A stretch of DNA of 7,010 nucleotides from NCBI GenBank assembly GCA_944372725.1, contig CALWAA010000053.1:1-7010 (forward strand), written 5' to 3'. The notes under the pieces were generated by a model, which was given only the letters and a program-made list of their open reading frames with translations, had not been told where the DNA came from and searched no databases. Made by a program: the position numbers and the translations under genes. The stretch is from an uncultured Bacilli bacterium. Its GTDB lineage: Bacteria; Bacillota_I; Bacilli_A; RF39; UBA660. Every line of letters begins with the position of its first letter. Positions within the stretch are counted from its first letter, which is position 1. Positions 1 to 5,843 of this stretch are shown piece by piece.

Positions 1-2
1 GA

Positions 3-728
3 AATAATTTTGAAGATATAGATTTAATTGATATGAATCCTCTAACCGAATATTATACACTAGGAATAAAGCAAGCCTTAATTTTAGGATTTTCTTACGA
101 AGAATATTTAAAAGTAATTACACTTTTATTTAAAAAGCCGGCAAAAGAGCTAGAAAAAGAAATATTAGAATATTTATTAAAATGGATGTTACCTAAATAT
201 CAAATATTTTGGCAGGAAATATTTAATTATTATTTTAAACTACAAGAAAAATATCAAAGAGAAATATCACTACTTCAAATCTTAACTCAAGACTATTACT
301 TTGATTTAGATGAAATTATCTTTTTGAATCATTATTTAGAGGGAAAAGAAAAATATGAAAGAACCAAACATAATTTATTAAGTGTAAATTCTAATTTTAT
401 TTTAGGGAATATCTTAAATTATGAAAGTAGTAAAAAATATGATTTGATTTTATGTTCTAATATTTTAGAATATTTTTATCATCCTAATTTAGATATCAAA
501 AGACTGCATCAATTATATCAACCTCTATTAAATATGTTAAATGAACAAGGAATTATTTATGCTGATTATATTTATGGTTTATATCAAGATAAAGAACTTA
601 GAACTTTTCCAATTGGTGGGGCTAATATAACAGGAAGAGAACTATTAAAAGAAGAAATTAAATTAATACCAAATTATCGTGGGAAAGACCAAAATGCTGT
701 CTTAATTCTAAGAAGAACTTGTAATTAA
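3..728 (+). CDS. SAM-dependent methyltransferase-like protein, 5' partial
   Basis: The frame is open from the window edge, so this is the 3' part of a longer gene. The ATG at 33 has no ribosome binding site and lies within a DxDLIDMNPLTEYY-type stretch, which reads as an internal Rossmann motif (acidic strand end, then NPLT) and not as an N-terminus. Counting from that ATG as residue 1, the stretch KYDLILCSNILEYF (135-148) followed by GIIYADY resembles the later strands of class I SAM-binding folds. Between them is a Lys/Tyr/Ile-rich helical region (about 20-110). The NPLT-helix arrangement recalls DUF3419/BtaA-like SAM enzymes, but that similarity is from memory and tentative. The glycine-rich SAM loop would lie upstream, outside the window. 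The substrate is unknown. The gene ends in TAA at 726-728, just before the tRNA promoter. Confidence 0.6.
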   Translation, partial: NNFEDIDLIDMNPLTEYYTLGIKQALILGFSYEEYLKVITLLFKKPAKELEKEILEYLLKWMLPKYQIFWQEIFNYYFKLQEKYQREISLLQILTQDYYFDLDEIIFLNHYLEGKEKYERTKHNLLSVNSNFILGNILNYESSKKYDLILCSNILEYFYHPNLDIKRLHQLYQPLLNMLNEQGIIYADYIYGLYQDKELRTFPIGGANITGRELLKEEIKLIPNYRGKDQNAVLILRRTCN

Positions 729-747
729 AAAAAATATATGATAATAT
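719..747 (+). promoter_or_regulatory. Putative promoter of tRNA-Glu
   Basis: TTGTAA (719-724) and TAATAT (742-747) are separated by 17 bp, with an upstream TG giving an extended -10 (TGA-TAATAT). Transcription would start near 753-754, leaving a leader of about 23 nt before the tRNA. The -35 overlaps the last codons of the preceding gene. The -10 is only a moderate match in a very AT-rich context. Confidence 0.4.
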
Positions 748-750
748 ATA

Positions 751-769
751 AATGTCTTTAAAAGACATT
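751..769 (+). repeat. Inverted repeat in tRNA leader
   Basis: AATGTCTTT and AAAGACATT are perfect inverted 9-mers around a single A. As RNA this could form a stem of about 7 bp immediately before the tRNA. The downstream sequence CTTGTTT has only a short T-run, so it is a weak terminator for the preceding gene at best. It could equally be a processing element in the tRNA leader. Confidence 0.4.
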
Positions 770-776
770 CTTGTTT

Positions 777-852
777 GGTCTGTTGGTGAAGCGGTTAACA
801 CATTGCCCTCTCAAGGCAACATTCATGGGTTCAAATCCCATACAGATCACCA
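777..852 (+). tRNA. tRNA-Glu (anticodon CUC)
   Basis: A complete 76-nt cloverleaf. The acceptor GGTCTGT (777-783) pairs with ACAGATC (842-848) with one G-U pair, followed by discriminator A and encoded CCA (850-852). The D-arm has the pattern of Gram-positive tRNA-Glu, with GTG pairing to CAC around an AAGCGGTTAA loop. The anticodon stem TTGCC/GGCAA holds the loop CTCTCAA, so the anticodon is CUC, reading GAG. The T-arm is ATGGG-TTCAAAT-CCCAT. The more usual bacterial tRNA-Glu has UUC, which reads both GAA and GAG, so this is probably a second, accessory isoacceptor. It stands alone between its own promoter and a terminator. Confidence 0.95.
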
Positions 853-901
853 TTTAGTTAGTTACTAGGTATCTAGTTTGATAAAAAAATGTAAAGTTTT
901 C

Positions 902-930
902 GAAGATAAGCTGGTCTTATCTTCTTTTTT
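902..930 (+). terminator. Intrinsic terminator after the tRNA
   Basis: A perfect 9-bp stem, GAAGATAAG (902-910) with CTTATCTTC (916-924), closes a 5-nt loop (CTGGT) and is followed by six T (925-930). It should end the tRNA transcript 50 nt past the CCA and insulate the Nudix gene that starts 28 nt later. Confidence 0.85.
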
Positions 931-958
931 CGTTTAAAATAATAATAGAGTGATAAGT

Positions 959-1477
959 ATGAAAACAAAAATAATTAATTATGATCATATAAAAGAAGAA
1001 GATATTAATGATAAAGTAATTCGGGTAAAAGCACTTCTAATTAATAGTAAAAAAGAAATATTGCTTGCTAGTGCTTATACCACAATTCAATTTCCAGGCG
1101 GACATTTAGAAGCTGGCGAAAATTTAAGTGAGGGTTTAAAAAGGGAAGTGTTAGAGGAAACAGGAATTATTTTAAATAAAGAATATGAACCTTTCTTTTG
1201 CCTAAAATACTTTTTAAAAGATTATCCTGTGAAAGGAAATAATCGTAGTATTGAAATATATTACTATTATATATTTACCGATGAACCATATAATTTAGAA
1301 AACGTTCGATTAGATGACCAAGAACGAGATGGTGATTTTACTTTAAATTATGTTAAATTAAAAGATTTAAAAAAATATTTAAAGAAACATCCGGGTAATT
1401 TAGAAATAAATAAAATTGTAACCAATGAAATGTTACAAGCGGTAAAAGTGTTAAAGAAAAGTGGTGTGAAGTTATGA
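959..1477 (+). CDS. Nudix hydrolase
   Basis: Nudix enzymes hydrolyse nucleoside diphosphates linked to another group, using a divalent metal. A complete Nudix box GX5EX7REUXEEXGU is present at residues 48-70: G48, E54, then REVLEETGI (62-70), with FPGGHLEAGE leading in. All metal-binding Glu positions are intact. The protein is 172 aa, normal for a single-domain Nudix. I chose ATG at 959, not the in-frame GTG at 950, because the Shine-Dalgarno-like GAGTGAT (948-954) sits correctly for 959 and would overlap the GTG. No clear promoter is visible between the terminator at 930 and the start. The stop shares ATGA with the next start (4-nt overlap), so it is translationally coupled to the glycosyltransferase. 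The substrate cannot be told from sequence; a nucleotide sugar is possible given the neighbour, but that is inference. Confidence 0.88.
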   Translation: MKTKIINYDHIKEEDINDKVIRVKALLINSKKEILLASAYTTIQFPGGHLEAGENLSEGLKREVLEETGIILNKEYEPFFCLKYFLKDYPVKGNNRSIEIYYYYIFTDEPYNLENVRLDDQERDGDFTLNYVKLKDLKKYLKKHPGNLEINKIVTNEMLQAVKVLKKSGVKL

Positions 1478-2448
1478 AATTAATATCATTTGTTATTCCT
1501 TGTTATAATTCAGAAAGCTATATGGAACATGCCATTCAATCTATTTTAGTAGCCAAAGAAGATATTGAACTAATTATTGTGAATGATGGCTCTAAAGATA
1601 ATACTTTAAAGATTGCAAGAAAATATGAAAAGAAATATCCTAAAGTAGTAAAAGTGATTGATAAAGAAAATGGAGGACACGGAAGTGGTGTCAATGCTGG
1701 ACTTGATGCGGCAACTGGAAGATATTTCAAAGTAGTAGATAGTGATGATTGGGTAGATGAAGAATCTTTAAAAAAAGTGATTAAAACTCTAAAAAAGATA
1801 GACGTTGATATGATGATTGTCAACTATGTTTATGAAAAAGAGGGTAATCCTAAAGAAATGGGATATCATAATGTCATACCGGAAAATAAAATATTTACTT
1901 GGGAAGAAGTGAAAAATTTTAAGACTAGTCAATATTTATTAATGCATTCAGTCATTTATAAAACAAGTATTTTAAAAGAGATAAATCTAAAATTACCAGA
2001 GCATACTTTTTATGTTGATAATATTTTTGTTTATTATCCGCTTCCCTCTATTAAGAAAATGTATTATTTAAATGTGCCATTCTATCGTTACTTTATTGGT
2101 AGAAGTGACCAGTCTGTCAATGAAAAGGTAATGGTAAGTCGTGTAGACCAACAAATAAAAATTACGAAAATAATGATAGATTTCTTTGACCCTTTTAAAA
2201 TCGAGCCAAAGAGTTTACAAAAATACTTAATTCATTATTTGGATATTATGATGACGGTTTCAACCATTTTATGTAAGCTTGCTAAAACGAAAGAAGCAGA
2301 TGCTAAAATAGATGATTTATGGGAATATTTAAGAAGCAAAAATAAGAGAGTATTAAAAAGAATAAAACTTGCCAAATTAACCAAATTACCACGAGGAATA
2401 TCAATTCCTGGTTACCATTTAGCCAGAAAAATATTTAAGTTTAATTAG
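1474..2448 (+). CDS. Family 2 glycosyltransferase (GT-A fold)
   Basis: Transfers a sugar from a nucleotide-sugar donor to an acceptor, most likely for a cell-surface polysaccharide or glycolipid on the cytoplasmic face of the membrane. The N-terminal GT-A domain shows the classical order: FVIPCYNSESYMEHAIQSIL (6-25), IIVNDGSKDNT (34-44) for the nucleotide, NGGHGSGVNAGLDAATG (66-82), and the metal-binding DSDD (89-92) followed by WVDEES. The C-terminal half (about 200-324) is Lys-rich with no convincing transmembrane helix, so it is probably soluble or peripheral. At 324 aa it is a normal length. The start overlaps the Nudix stop, with a modest upstream GTGGTG. It ends in TAG, 7 nt before the next gene. 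Donor and acceptor are unknown. Confidence 0.92.
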   Translation: MKLISFVIPCYNSESYMEHAIQSILVAKEDIELIIVNDGSKDNTLKIARKYEKKYPKVVKVIDKENGGHGSGVNAGLDAATGRYFKVVDSDDWVDEESLKKVIKTLKKIDVDMMIVNYVYEKEGNPKEMGYHNVIPENKIFTWEEVKNFKTSQYLLMHSVIYKTSILKEINLKLPEHTFYVDNIFVYYPLPSIKKMYYLNVPFYRYFIGRSDQSVNEKVMVSRVDQQIKITKIMIDFFDPFKIEPKSLQKYLIHYLDIMMTVSTILCKLAKTKEADAKIDDLWEYLRSKNKRVLKRIKLAKLTKLPRGISIPGYHLARKIFKFN

Positions 2449-2455
2449 AGGTTTT

Positions 2456-2770
2456 ATGGATACGAAAAAATTTAAAATGATTGATGAAGAATTTGATTGT
2501 GTTGTTTGTGGGGCCCATGTAAATCCGTTATCTTATACGGCACGCGACCACTGTCCTAACTGTTTATGTAGTATTCATATCGATGACTATCCTGGGGATA
2601 GATTATGTAAATGTTTTGGAATATTAAGACCAATCGGTATTGAAAAAGGCAAAAAAGACACAATGAAAATTATTTATCGCTGTGATAAATGTGGAATGAT
2701 AAAGAAAAATAAAATGGCTAATGATGATAATTATGATTTAATTTTACAAGTAATGAGCAATAAAATGTAA
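2456..2770 (+). CDS. RNHCP-domain zinc-ribbon protein
   Basis: A small protein of 104 aa with the pattern of the RNHCP family, whose function is unknown. Visible features: CVVC (15-18), the signature ARDHCPNCLCSIHID (29-43, Asp replacing Asn in the RNHCP signature), PGDR (46-49), a C-x-C-FG pair (51-55) and RCDKCG (75-80). The paired cysteines suggest two treble-clef or zinc-ribbon sites, so RNA or DNA binding is plausible but unproven. The start is fixed by AGAGG at 2447-2451, which overlaps the preceding stop codon. The 7-nt gap makes it the third member of the Nudix-glycosyltransferase operon. No terminator is seen after it. Confidence 0.85.
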   Translation: MDTKKFKMIDEEFDCVVCGAHVNPLSYTARDHCPNCLCSIHIDDYPGDRLCKCFGILRPIGIEKGKKDTMKIIYRCDKCGMIKKNKMANDDNYDLILQVMSNKM

Positions 2771-2806
2771 AGTTGAACATAAAATTAAGAGAACAAGTAA
2801 TCTTTT

Positions 2807-2815
2807 TGGTATAAT
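2807..2815 (+). promoter_or_regulatory. Extended -10 promoter of metA
   Basis: A consensus TATAAT (2810-2815) is preceded by TGG, giving an extended -10. No good -35 lies at 16-18 bp; TTGAAC at 2773 is too far away. Transcription would start near 2822, leaving about 22 nt before metA. There is no room for an S-box, SAM riboswitch or T-box in that leader. Confidence 0.7.
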
Positions 2816-2831
2816 AGAATTTACCTATGAA

Positions 2832-2838
2832 AGAGGTG
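2832..2838 (+). promoter_or_regulatory. Ribosome binding site of metA
   Basis: AGAGGTG ends 5 nt before the ATG at 2844, a near-ideal Shine-Dalgarno match that fixes the metA start. Confidence 0.8.
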
Positions 2839-2843
2839 TAAAA

Positions 2844-3728
2844 ATGGCTATATATTTAAAAAAAGAATTAGAAGTAGCTTCCAAAATAAAAGATAAAGTA
2901 ACATTTATCTCTAAATTAAATAAAGAAAAGCCTTATGTAAAAGTAGGGATTTTAAATTTAATGCCAACACTGGAAGATACAGAGCGTCAATTAATAGAAG
3001 TATTAGATACTAAACTACTTCAAGTAGAGCTAGATTTTATTTATTTAGATACAAAAAAAGTAGATGATGATAAAAAAGAATATTATGAAAAATATTATAA
3101 GTCATTTAGGGAAATCAAAAACGAGGATTATGATGGGATGATTATTACCGGAGCACCCCTAGAACATATTAATTATCATGATATTGATTATATAGAAGAA
3201 TTAAAAGAGTTTTTCAAGTATACTAAACATCATGTTAGGTCAACCTGTTTCTTATGTTGGGCTTCCCAATTTGGCCTTCAATATTTTTATGGTATTAATC
3301 GCTATAATTTACCCGAAAAATTATCAGGATTATATGAACATTATATTGTTAAAGAAACGGATTTAACAAAAGGGTTCAATGATTATTTTTTTATTCCGCA
3401 ATCTAGATATTGCAGTATTATTGAAGGGGAAGTATCGAAACGAAAAGATTTGATTTTAACTAGTAAATCTAACGAATCAGGGGTATATATTGTCGAATCA
3501 AAAGATAAAAAAAGGGTATTTTTAACAGGACATGCGGAATATGATTTATATACTCTTGATAAAGAATATCGAAGAGATATTAATAAAGGCTTAAAAATAG
3601 ACCCACCTTGTAATTACTATAAAGATAATGACCCCGAAAAAGAGCCTATTTATTCATGGCATGCAACTGCTACACTTTTATATCACAACTGGTTATATTA
3701 TTATGTTTATCATGATGAAGTAATGTGA
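2844..3728 (+). CDS. metA: Homoserine O-acetyltransferase (MetA/HTS family)
   Basis: Acylates the hydroxyl of L-homoserine, the first committed step of methionine synthesis, in the cytoplasm. At 294 aa it is near the usual length (about 300). Family landmarks run in order: VGILNLMPTLEDTERQL (34-50), ITGAPLEH (101-108), STCFLCWASQFGL (133-145) with catalytic Cys138, YNLPEKLSGLYEH (154-166), PQSRYC (185-190), and TGHAEYD (228-234) with His230 and Glu232. The family usually has GHPEYD, so Pro is replaced by Ala. Residue Glu107 aligns with the position where Glu marks acetyl-CoA use and Gly marks succinyl-CoA use, so acetyl-CoA is predicted despite the historical succinyltransferase label. It has its own promoter and appears monocistronic. 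Its last 19 bp overlap the 3' end of the convergent yolD-like gene. Confidence 0.95.
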   Translation: MAIYLKKELEVASKIKDKVTFISKLNKEKPYVKVGILNLMPTLEDTERQLIEVLDTKLLQVELDFIYLDTKKVDDDKKEYYEKYYKSFREIKNEDYDGMIITGAPLEHINYHDIDYIEELKEFFKYTKHHVRSTCFLCWASQFGLQYFYGINRYNLPEKLSGLYEHYIVKETDLTKGFNDYFFIPQSRYCSIIEGEVSKRKDLILTSKSNESGVYIVESKDKKRVFLTGHAEYDLYTLDKEYRRDINKGLKIDPPCNYYKDNDPEKEPIYSWHATATLLYHNWLYYYVYHDEVM

Positions 3729-4024
3729 AGAATTTGTTTAAATGAAAGAATTTTATTAAATCCAAGCTCAATGGTTTTTGTGTTTGGATTTATTTTTTTT
3801 ACAGTAGTTGTCACTTTATTTATCTTTCCGGCTTCATAATAAGTAATAGAAATAACTTCTTTACTATAATAAGCATCAATTAAAGCTTCACTAATTGCAT
3901 TTGCTTCTTCGGGAAATAAAATTGGTCTGGTATCTTTTTCTTTATTTTCAATGTCAGCAATCGCATCTTTAAGGGGTGTAATACTATTAAAAGGTTGCCA
4001 TTTTACAAAACCACGGTCAATCAT
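3710..4024 (-). CDS. YolD-like protein, partner of the Y-family polymerase
   Basis: YolD-like proteins (about 100 aa) are found next to UvrX-type Y-family polymerases in Bacillota, their phages and mobile elements. They are thought to modulate the polymerase, but the biochemical role is not settled. The opening MIDRGFVKWQPFNS (1-14) is the family signature (DRG, KW, PF). A Glu-rich helix region with FPEEANAISEAL (42-53) follows, and then VISITYYEAGKINKVTTTVKKINPNTKTIEL (57-87), the typical two-strand core. At 104 aa it is full length. Its ATG shares ATGA with the polymerase stop (4021-4024), so the two are translationally coupled. Its 3' end overlaps metA tail to tail by 19 bp, and no terminator is visible on this strand. 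Confidence 0.88.
   Translation of the reverse strand: MIDRGFVKWQPFNSITPLKDAIADIENKEKDTRPILFPEEANAISEALIDAYYSKEVISITYYEAGKINKVTTTVKKINPNTKTIELGFNKILSFKQILHITSS
3757..3800 (+). terminator. Probable intrinsic terminator of metA inside the yolD-like gene
   Basis: TAAATCCAA (3757-3765) pairs with TTGGATTTA (3784-3792). Two inner pairs (G-U, C-G) extend the stem to about 11 bp with a 14-nt loop. Eight T follow directly (3793-3800). It lies 28 nt past the metA stop, antisense to yolD coding sequence. The stem is AT-rich and the loop long, so strength is uncertain. Confidence 0.6.
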
Positions 4025-5280
4025 GCGTTATGACCTCCAATCTTTTTGTTTCTCTCATGGATAGTAGAATCGTTAAGTAAACTTGAAGCTTTTAAAAGGG
4101 CATTCTTTCCGTATTTATCTTTAATATCTAAAATAGCTTGATTTATTTGTTCTTGCTCCTTTATTTTTTCTACCTCATCAAAGATATTTAATTGTACTCC
4201 TGTTTTATCTTTTAGCTCGCCACAAGAGATAGTAACTTTACGAATGGGTAGTCCCTCATAAAATTTATCAAAAATCATTAGACAGTTGGCTAAAATAGCT
4301 TGTTCTACATCAGTTGGATTATTCAGTTTGATTTGATGAAAGAAACCACCACCCACACTTTTAGAATATCCAATTCCAAGACCAATAATAGAAGTTGTTT
4401 TATGATTTTTATGAAGGCGAATAGCTATTACTTCCACCATCTCTCGAATAATAATTTTAATATTATTCCCATTATAATCTTTAAATAATACTTGACTATG
4501 GGAATAAGATTTATCTTCTAACTTTCCCATATCGCCAATTCGACTTAAATCAATGCCATTTGCATGGTTCCATAATTCTAAACCAATTACGCCAAATCTT
4601 TGTTTTAATTTATGGCGGTCATAATGAGCTAAATCATACATAGAGTAAATACCCATTTTATTTAAATTAGCTTCCATCCTAGGACCAATTCCCCAAACTT
4701 TGGATAGGGGAGCAATACTCCATAATTTAGTTGGAATATCATCATAATCCCATTTAGCAATAAAATCATCATTATGTTTTGCTTCAATATCCATACTAAT
4801 TTTGGCAAGTAACATGTTAGGTCCAATTCCACAAGTAGCACATAACCCAGTAGATGCTTTAACATCTTCTAAAATATCTAAAGCTAGTTCATAATCTGTT
4901 TTTCCATACATCTTTAAATAATCCGTAACATCTAAGAAACATTCATCAATCGAATAAATATGTAAATCATCTTTTGAAACATATTTTAAATAAACAGAAA
5001 CGACTTCTTTTGATTTTGCTAAATAAAGATTCATTCTTGGTTTAGCAATCGTATACTTAATATTTTTAGGTATCTCATAAAGTCTACATCTAGAAGGAAC
5101 GCCTTTAGTTTTAAGATAGGGGCTAACTGCTAGAGTAATTGCTCCATTTCCTTGATTTGGATTAGCAACCACTAAAGGATAAGTAAAAGGATTGAGTCCT
5201 CTTTCAATACATTCACAACTAGCAAAAAAACTTTTCAAATCAATACACAAAAAATTTCGATGTAAATAAACTTGCTCCAT
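4021..5280 (-). CDS. Y-family DNA polymerase, UvrX/DinB type
   Basis: An error-prone translesion polymerase that copies past damaged bases. It has 419 aa, matching UvrX-type enzymes. The palm motif CIDLKSFFASCE (12-23) gives catalytic Asp14, with Phe19 at the steric-gate position that excludes ribonucleotides. YSIDECFLDVT (109-119) gives catalytic Asp112 and Glu113. CATCGIGPNMLLAKISMD is the conserved thumb-side segment. WGIGPRMEANLNKMGI is a helix-hairpin-helix for DNA binding. The little-finger domain follows. Near the C-terminus QLNIFDE matches the beta-clamp binding motif (QLxLF-like). All key residues are present, so it should be active. The start is supported by GGTGAT (5286-5291 on the reverse strand) 5 nt upstream. 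It is the first gene of a two-gene operon with the YolD-like protein. The symbol is left blank because uvrX, dinB and umuC subtypes overlap. Confidence 0.93.
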   Translation of the reverse strand: MEQVYLHRNFLCIDLKSFFASCECIERGLNPFTYPLVVANPNQGNGAITLAVSPYLKTKGVPSRCRLYEIPKNIKYTIAKPRMNLYLAKSKEVVSVYLKYVSKDDLHIYSIDECFLDVTDYLKMYGKTDYELALDILEDVKASTGLCATCGIGPNMLLAKISMDIEAKHNDDFIAKWDYDDIPTKLWSIAPLSKVWGIGPRMEANLNKMGIYSMYDLAHYDRHKLKQRFGVIGLELWNHANGIDLSRIGDMGKLEDKSYSHSQVLFKDYNGNNIKIIIREMVEVIAIRLHKNHKTTSIIGLGIGYSKSVGGGFFHQIKLNNPTDVEQAILANCLMIFDKFYEGLPIRKVTISCGELKDKTGVQLNIFDEVEKIKEQEQINQAILDIKDKYGKNALLKASSLLNDSTIHERNKKIGGHNA

Positions 5281-5299
5281 TTTCCATCACCATAATTCC

Positions 5300-5328
5300 A
5301 TTATAAACGAACAATAGTACAAAAACAA
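5300..5328 (-). promoter_or_regulatory. Sigma-A promoter of the polymerase-yolD operon
   Basis: On the reverse strand TTGTTT (5323-5328) and a consensus TATAAT (5300-5305) are separated by 17 bp. The predicted start near 5293 gives a leader of about 12-13 nt that still contains the GGTGAT ribosome binding site. Confidence 0.75.
5308..5321 (-). promoter_or_regulatory. Degenerate SOS-like box in the polymerase promoter spacer
   Basis: Forward-strand CGAAC-AATA-GTACA lies between the -35 and -10. The CGAAC half matches the Gram-positive LexA box (CGAAC-N4-GTTCG) perfectly; the other half is poor (GTAC in place of GTTC). It is either a weak LexA site or an operator of the adjacent HTH protein. 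Its placement is that of a repressor site. Confidence 0.35.
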
Positions 5329-5345
5329 GTGGTAAAATATGGTAC

Positions 5346-5371
5346 AAAAAAATTAGAACTAGTTCCTAATT
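5346..5371 (-). terminator. Intrinsic terminator of the tandem-HTH gene
   Basis: Read on the reverse strand, AATTAG-G-AA pairs with TTCTAATT around a CTAG loop, giving about 8 bp with one bulged G. Seven T follow (5346-5352 as A on the forward strand). The 5' arm includes the TAG stop of the HTH gene. It separates the regulator transcript from the polymerase promoter. Confidence 0.6.
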
Positions 5372-5824
5372 TTTAACTCCTACTTCCAATTTAATTTCTT
5401 CGTCAATTTTACCAGTTACAAAATCAGCTGAAACATGAAAATATTTACAAAAACCCATGATATAACTAGTTAAAGCAAGATTAATGCCATTTTCATATTT
5501 ACTAATAGAAGAACGAGTAATATTAAGAATTTTAGCAAGCTCATCTTGCGTTAAATCATTTTCTCTACGAATTCTTTTAATTCTTTTAGCAAGTAATTTA
5601 GGATCAATTCTTTTACTATTTTCATATTCCCAAACATCAGTGAAGCCTAAAACATAATCTAGTGATACATGAAAGATATTACAAAACTTATCTAATTGTC
5701 TTAATGGAATTAAATCATTTTCTCTTTCCCACATGTTATAACTGTTCCTAGATACTCCTAGAATTTCCGCAACTTCTCTTTGCTTTAAATCAGCATATAT
5801 TCTTACCTTTTTTAGTCTCATCAT
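5366..5824 (-). CDS. Tandem XRE-family HTH transcriptional regulator
   Basis: A DNA-binding protein of 152 aa made of two XRE/Cro-CI helix-turn-helix domains. Domain 1 spans about 3-60 (LKQREVAEILGVSRNSYNMWE, ending VSLDYVLG). Domain 2 spans about 79-138 (LTQDELAKILNITRSSISKYE, ending VSADFVTG). The halves are alignable over their whole length, indicating an internal duplication. The linker (61-78) is short and polar. There is no S24/LexA peptidase, ImmA-type protease or ligand domain, so it cannot self-cleave like LexA or HumR. The first of two consecutive ATGs (5824) is preferred because AGAGAG lies 7 nt upstream. The gene has its own terminator and lies directly upstream of the polymerase operon on the same strand, so control of that operon is plausible but inferred. 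Confidence 0.9.
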   Translation of the reverse strand: MMRLKKVRIYADLKQREVAEILGVSRNSYNMWERENDLIPLRQLDKFCNIFHVSLDYVLGFTDVWEYENSKRIDPKLLAKRIKRIRRENDLTQDELAKILNITRSSISKYENGINLALTSYIMGFCKYFHVSADFVTGKIDEEIKLEVGVKN

Positions 5825-5843
5825 CTTAAAACTCTCTTTCTTA

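Noticed and set aside
864..877. Small hairpin ACTAG-GTAT-CTAGT after the tRNA, considered as an attachment site or terminator
   Set aside because: Only 5 bp, with no T-run directly after it, and no copy of the tRNA 3' end was seen elsewhere in the window.
950..958. GTG at 950 as the Nudix start
   Set aside because: The likely ribosome site GAGTGAT (948-954) overlaps this codon and is correctly spaced only for ATG at 959.
1536..1823. Reverse-strand open frame of 95 codons
   Set aside because: It lies wholly inside the glycosyltransferase gene opposite its conserved motifs. Its Ser/Thr/Phe-rich translation is what the complement of a Lys/Glu-rich gene gives.
2773..2815. TTGAAC at 2773 as the -35 of the metA promoter
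   Set aside because: The spacing of 31 bp to TATAAT is far outside the usable range; the extended -10 explains the promoter better.
4300..4488. Forward-strand open frame of 62 codons
   Set aside because: It is antisense to the well-supported polymerase gene, with no ribosome site or recognisable sequence.
4662..4865. Reverse-strand open frame of 67 codons
   Set aside because: An out-of-frame shadow of the polymerase gene on the same strand.
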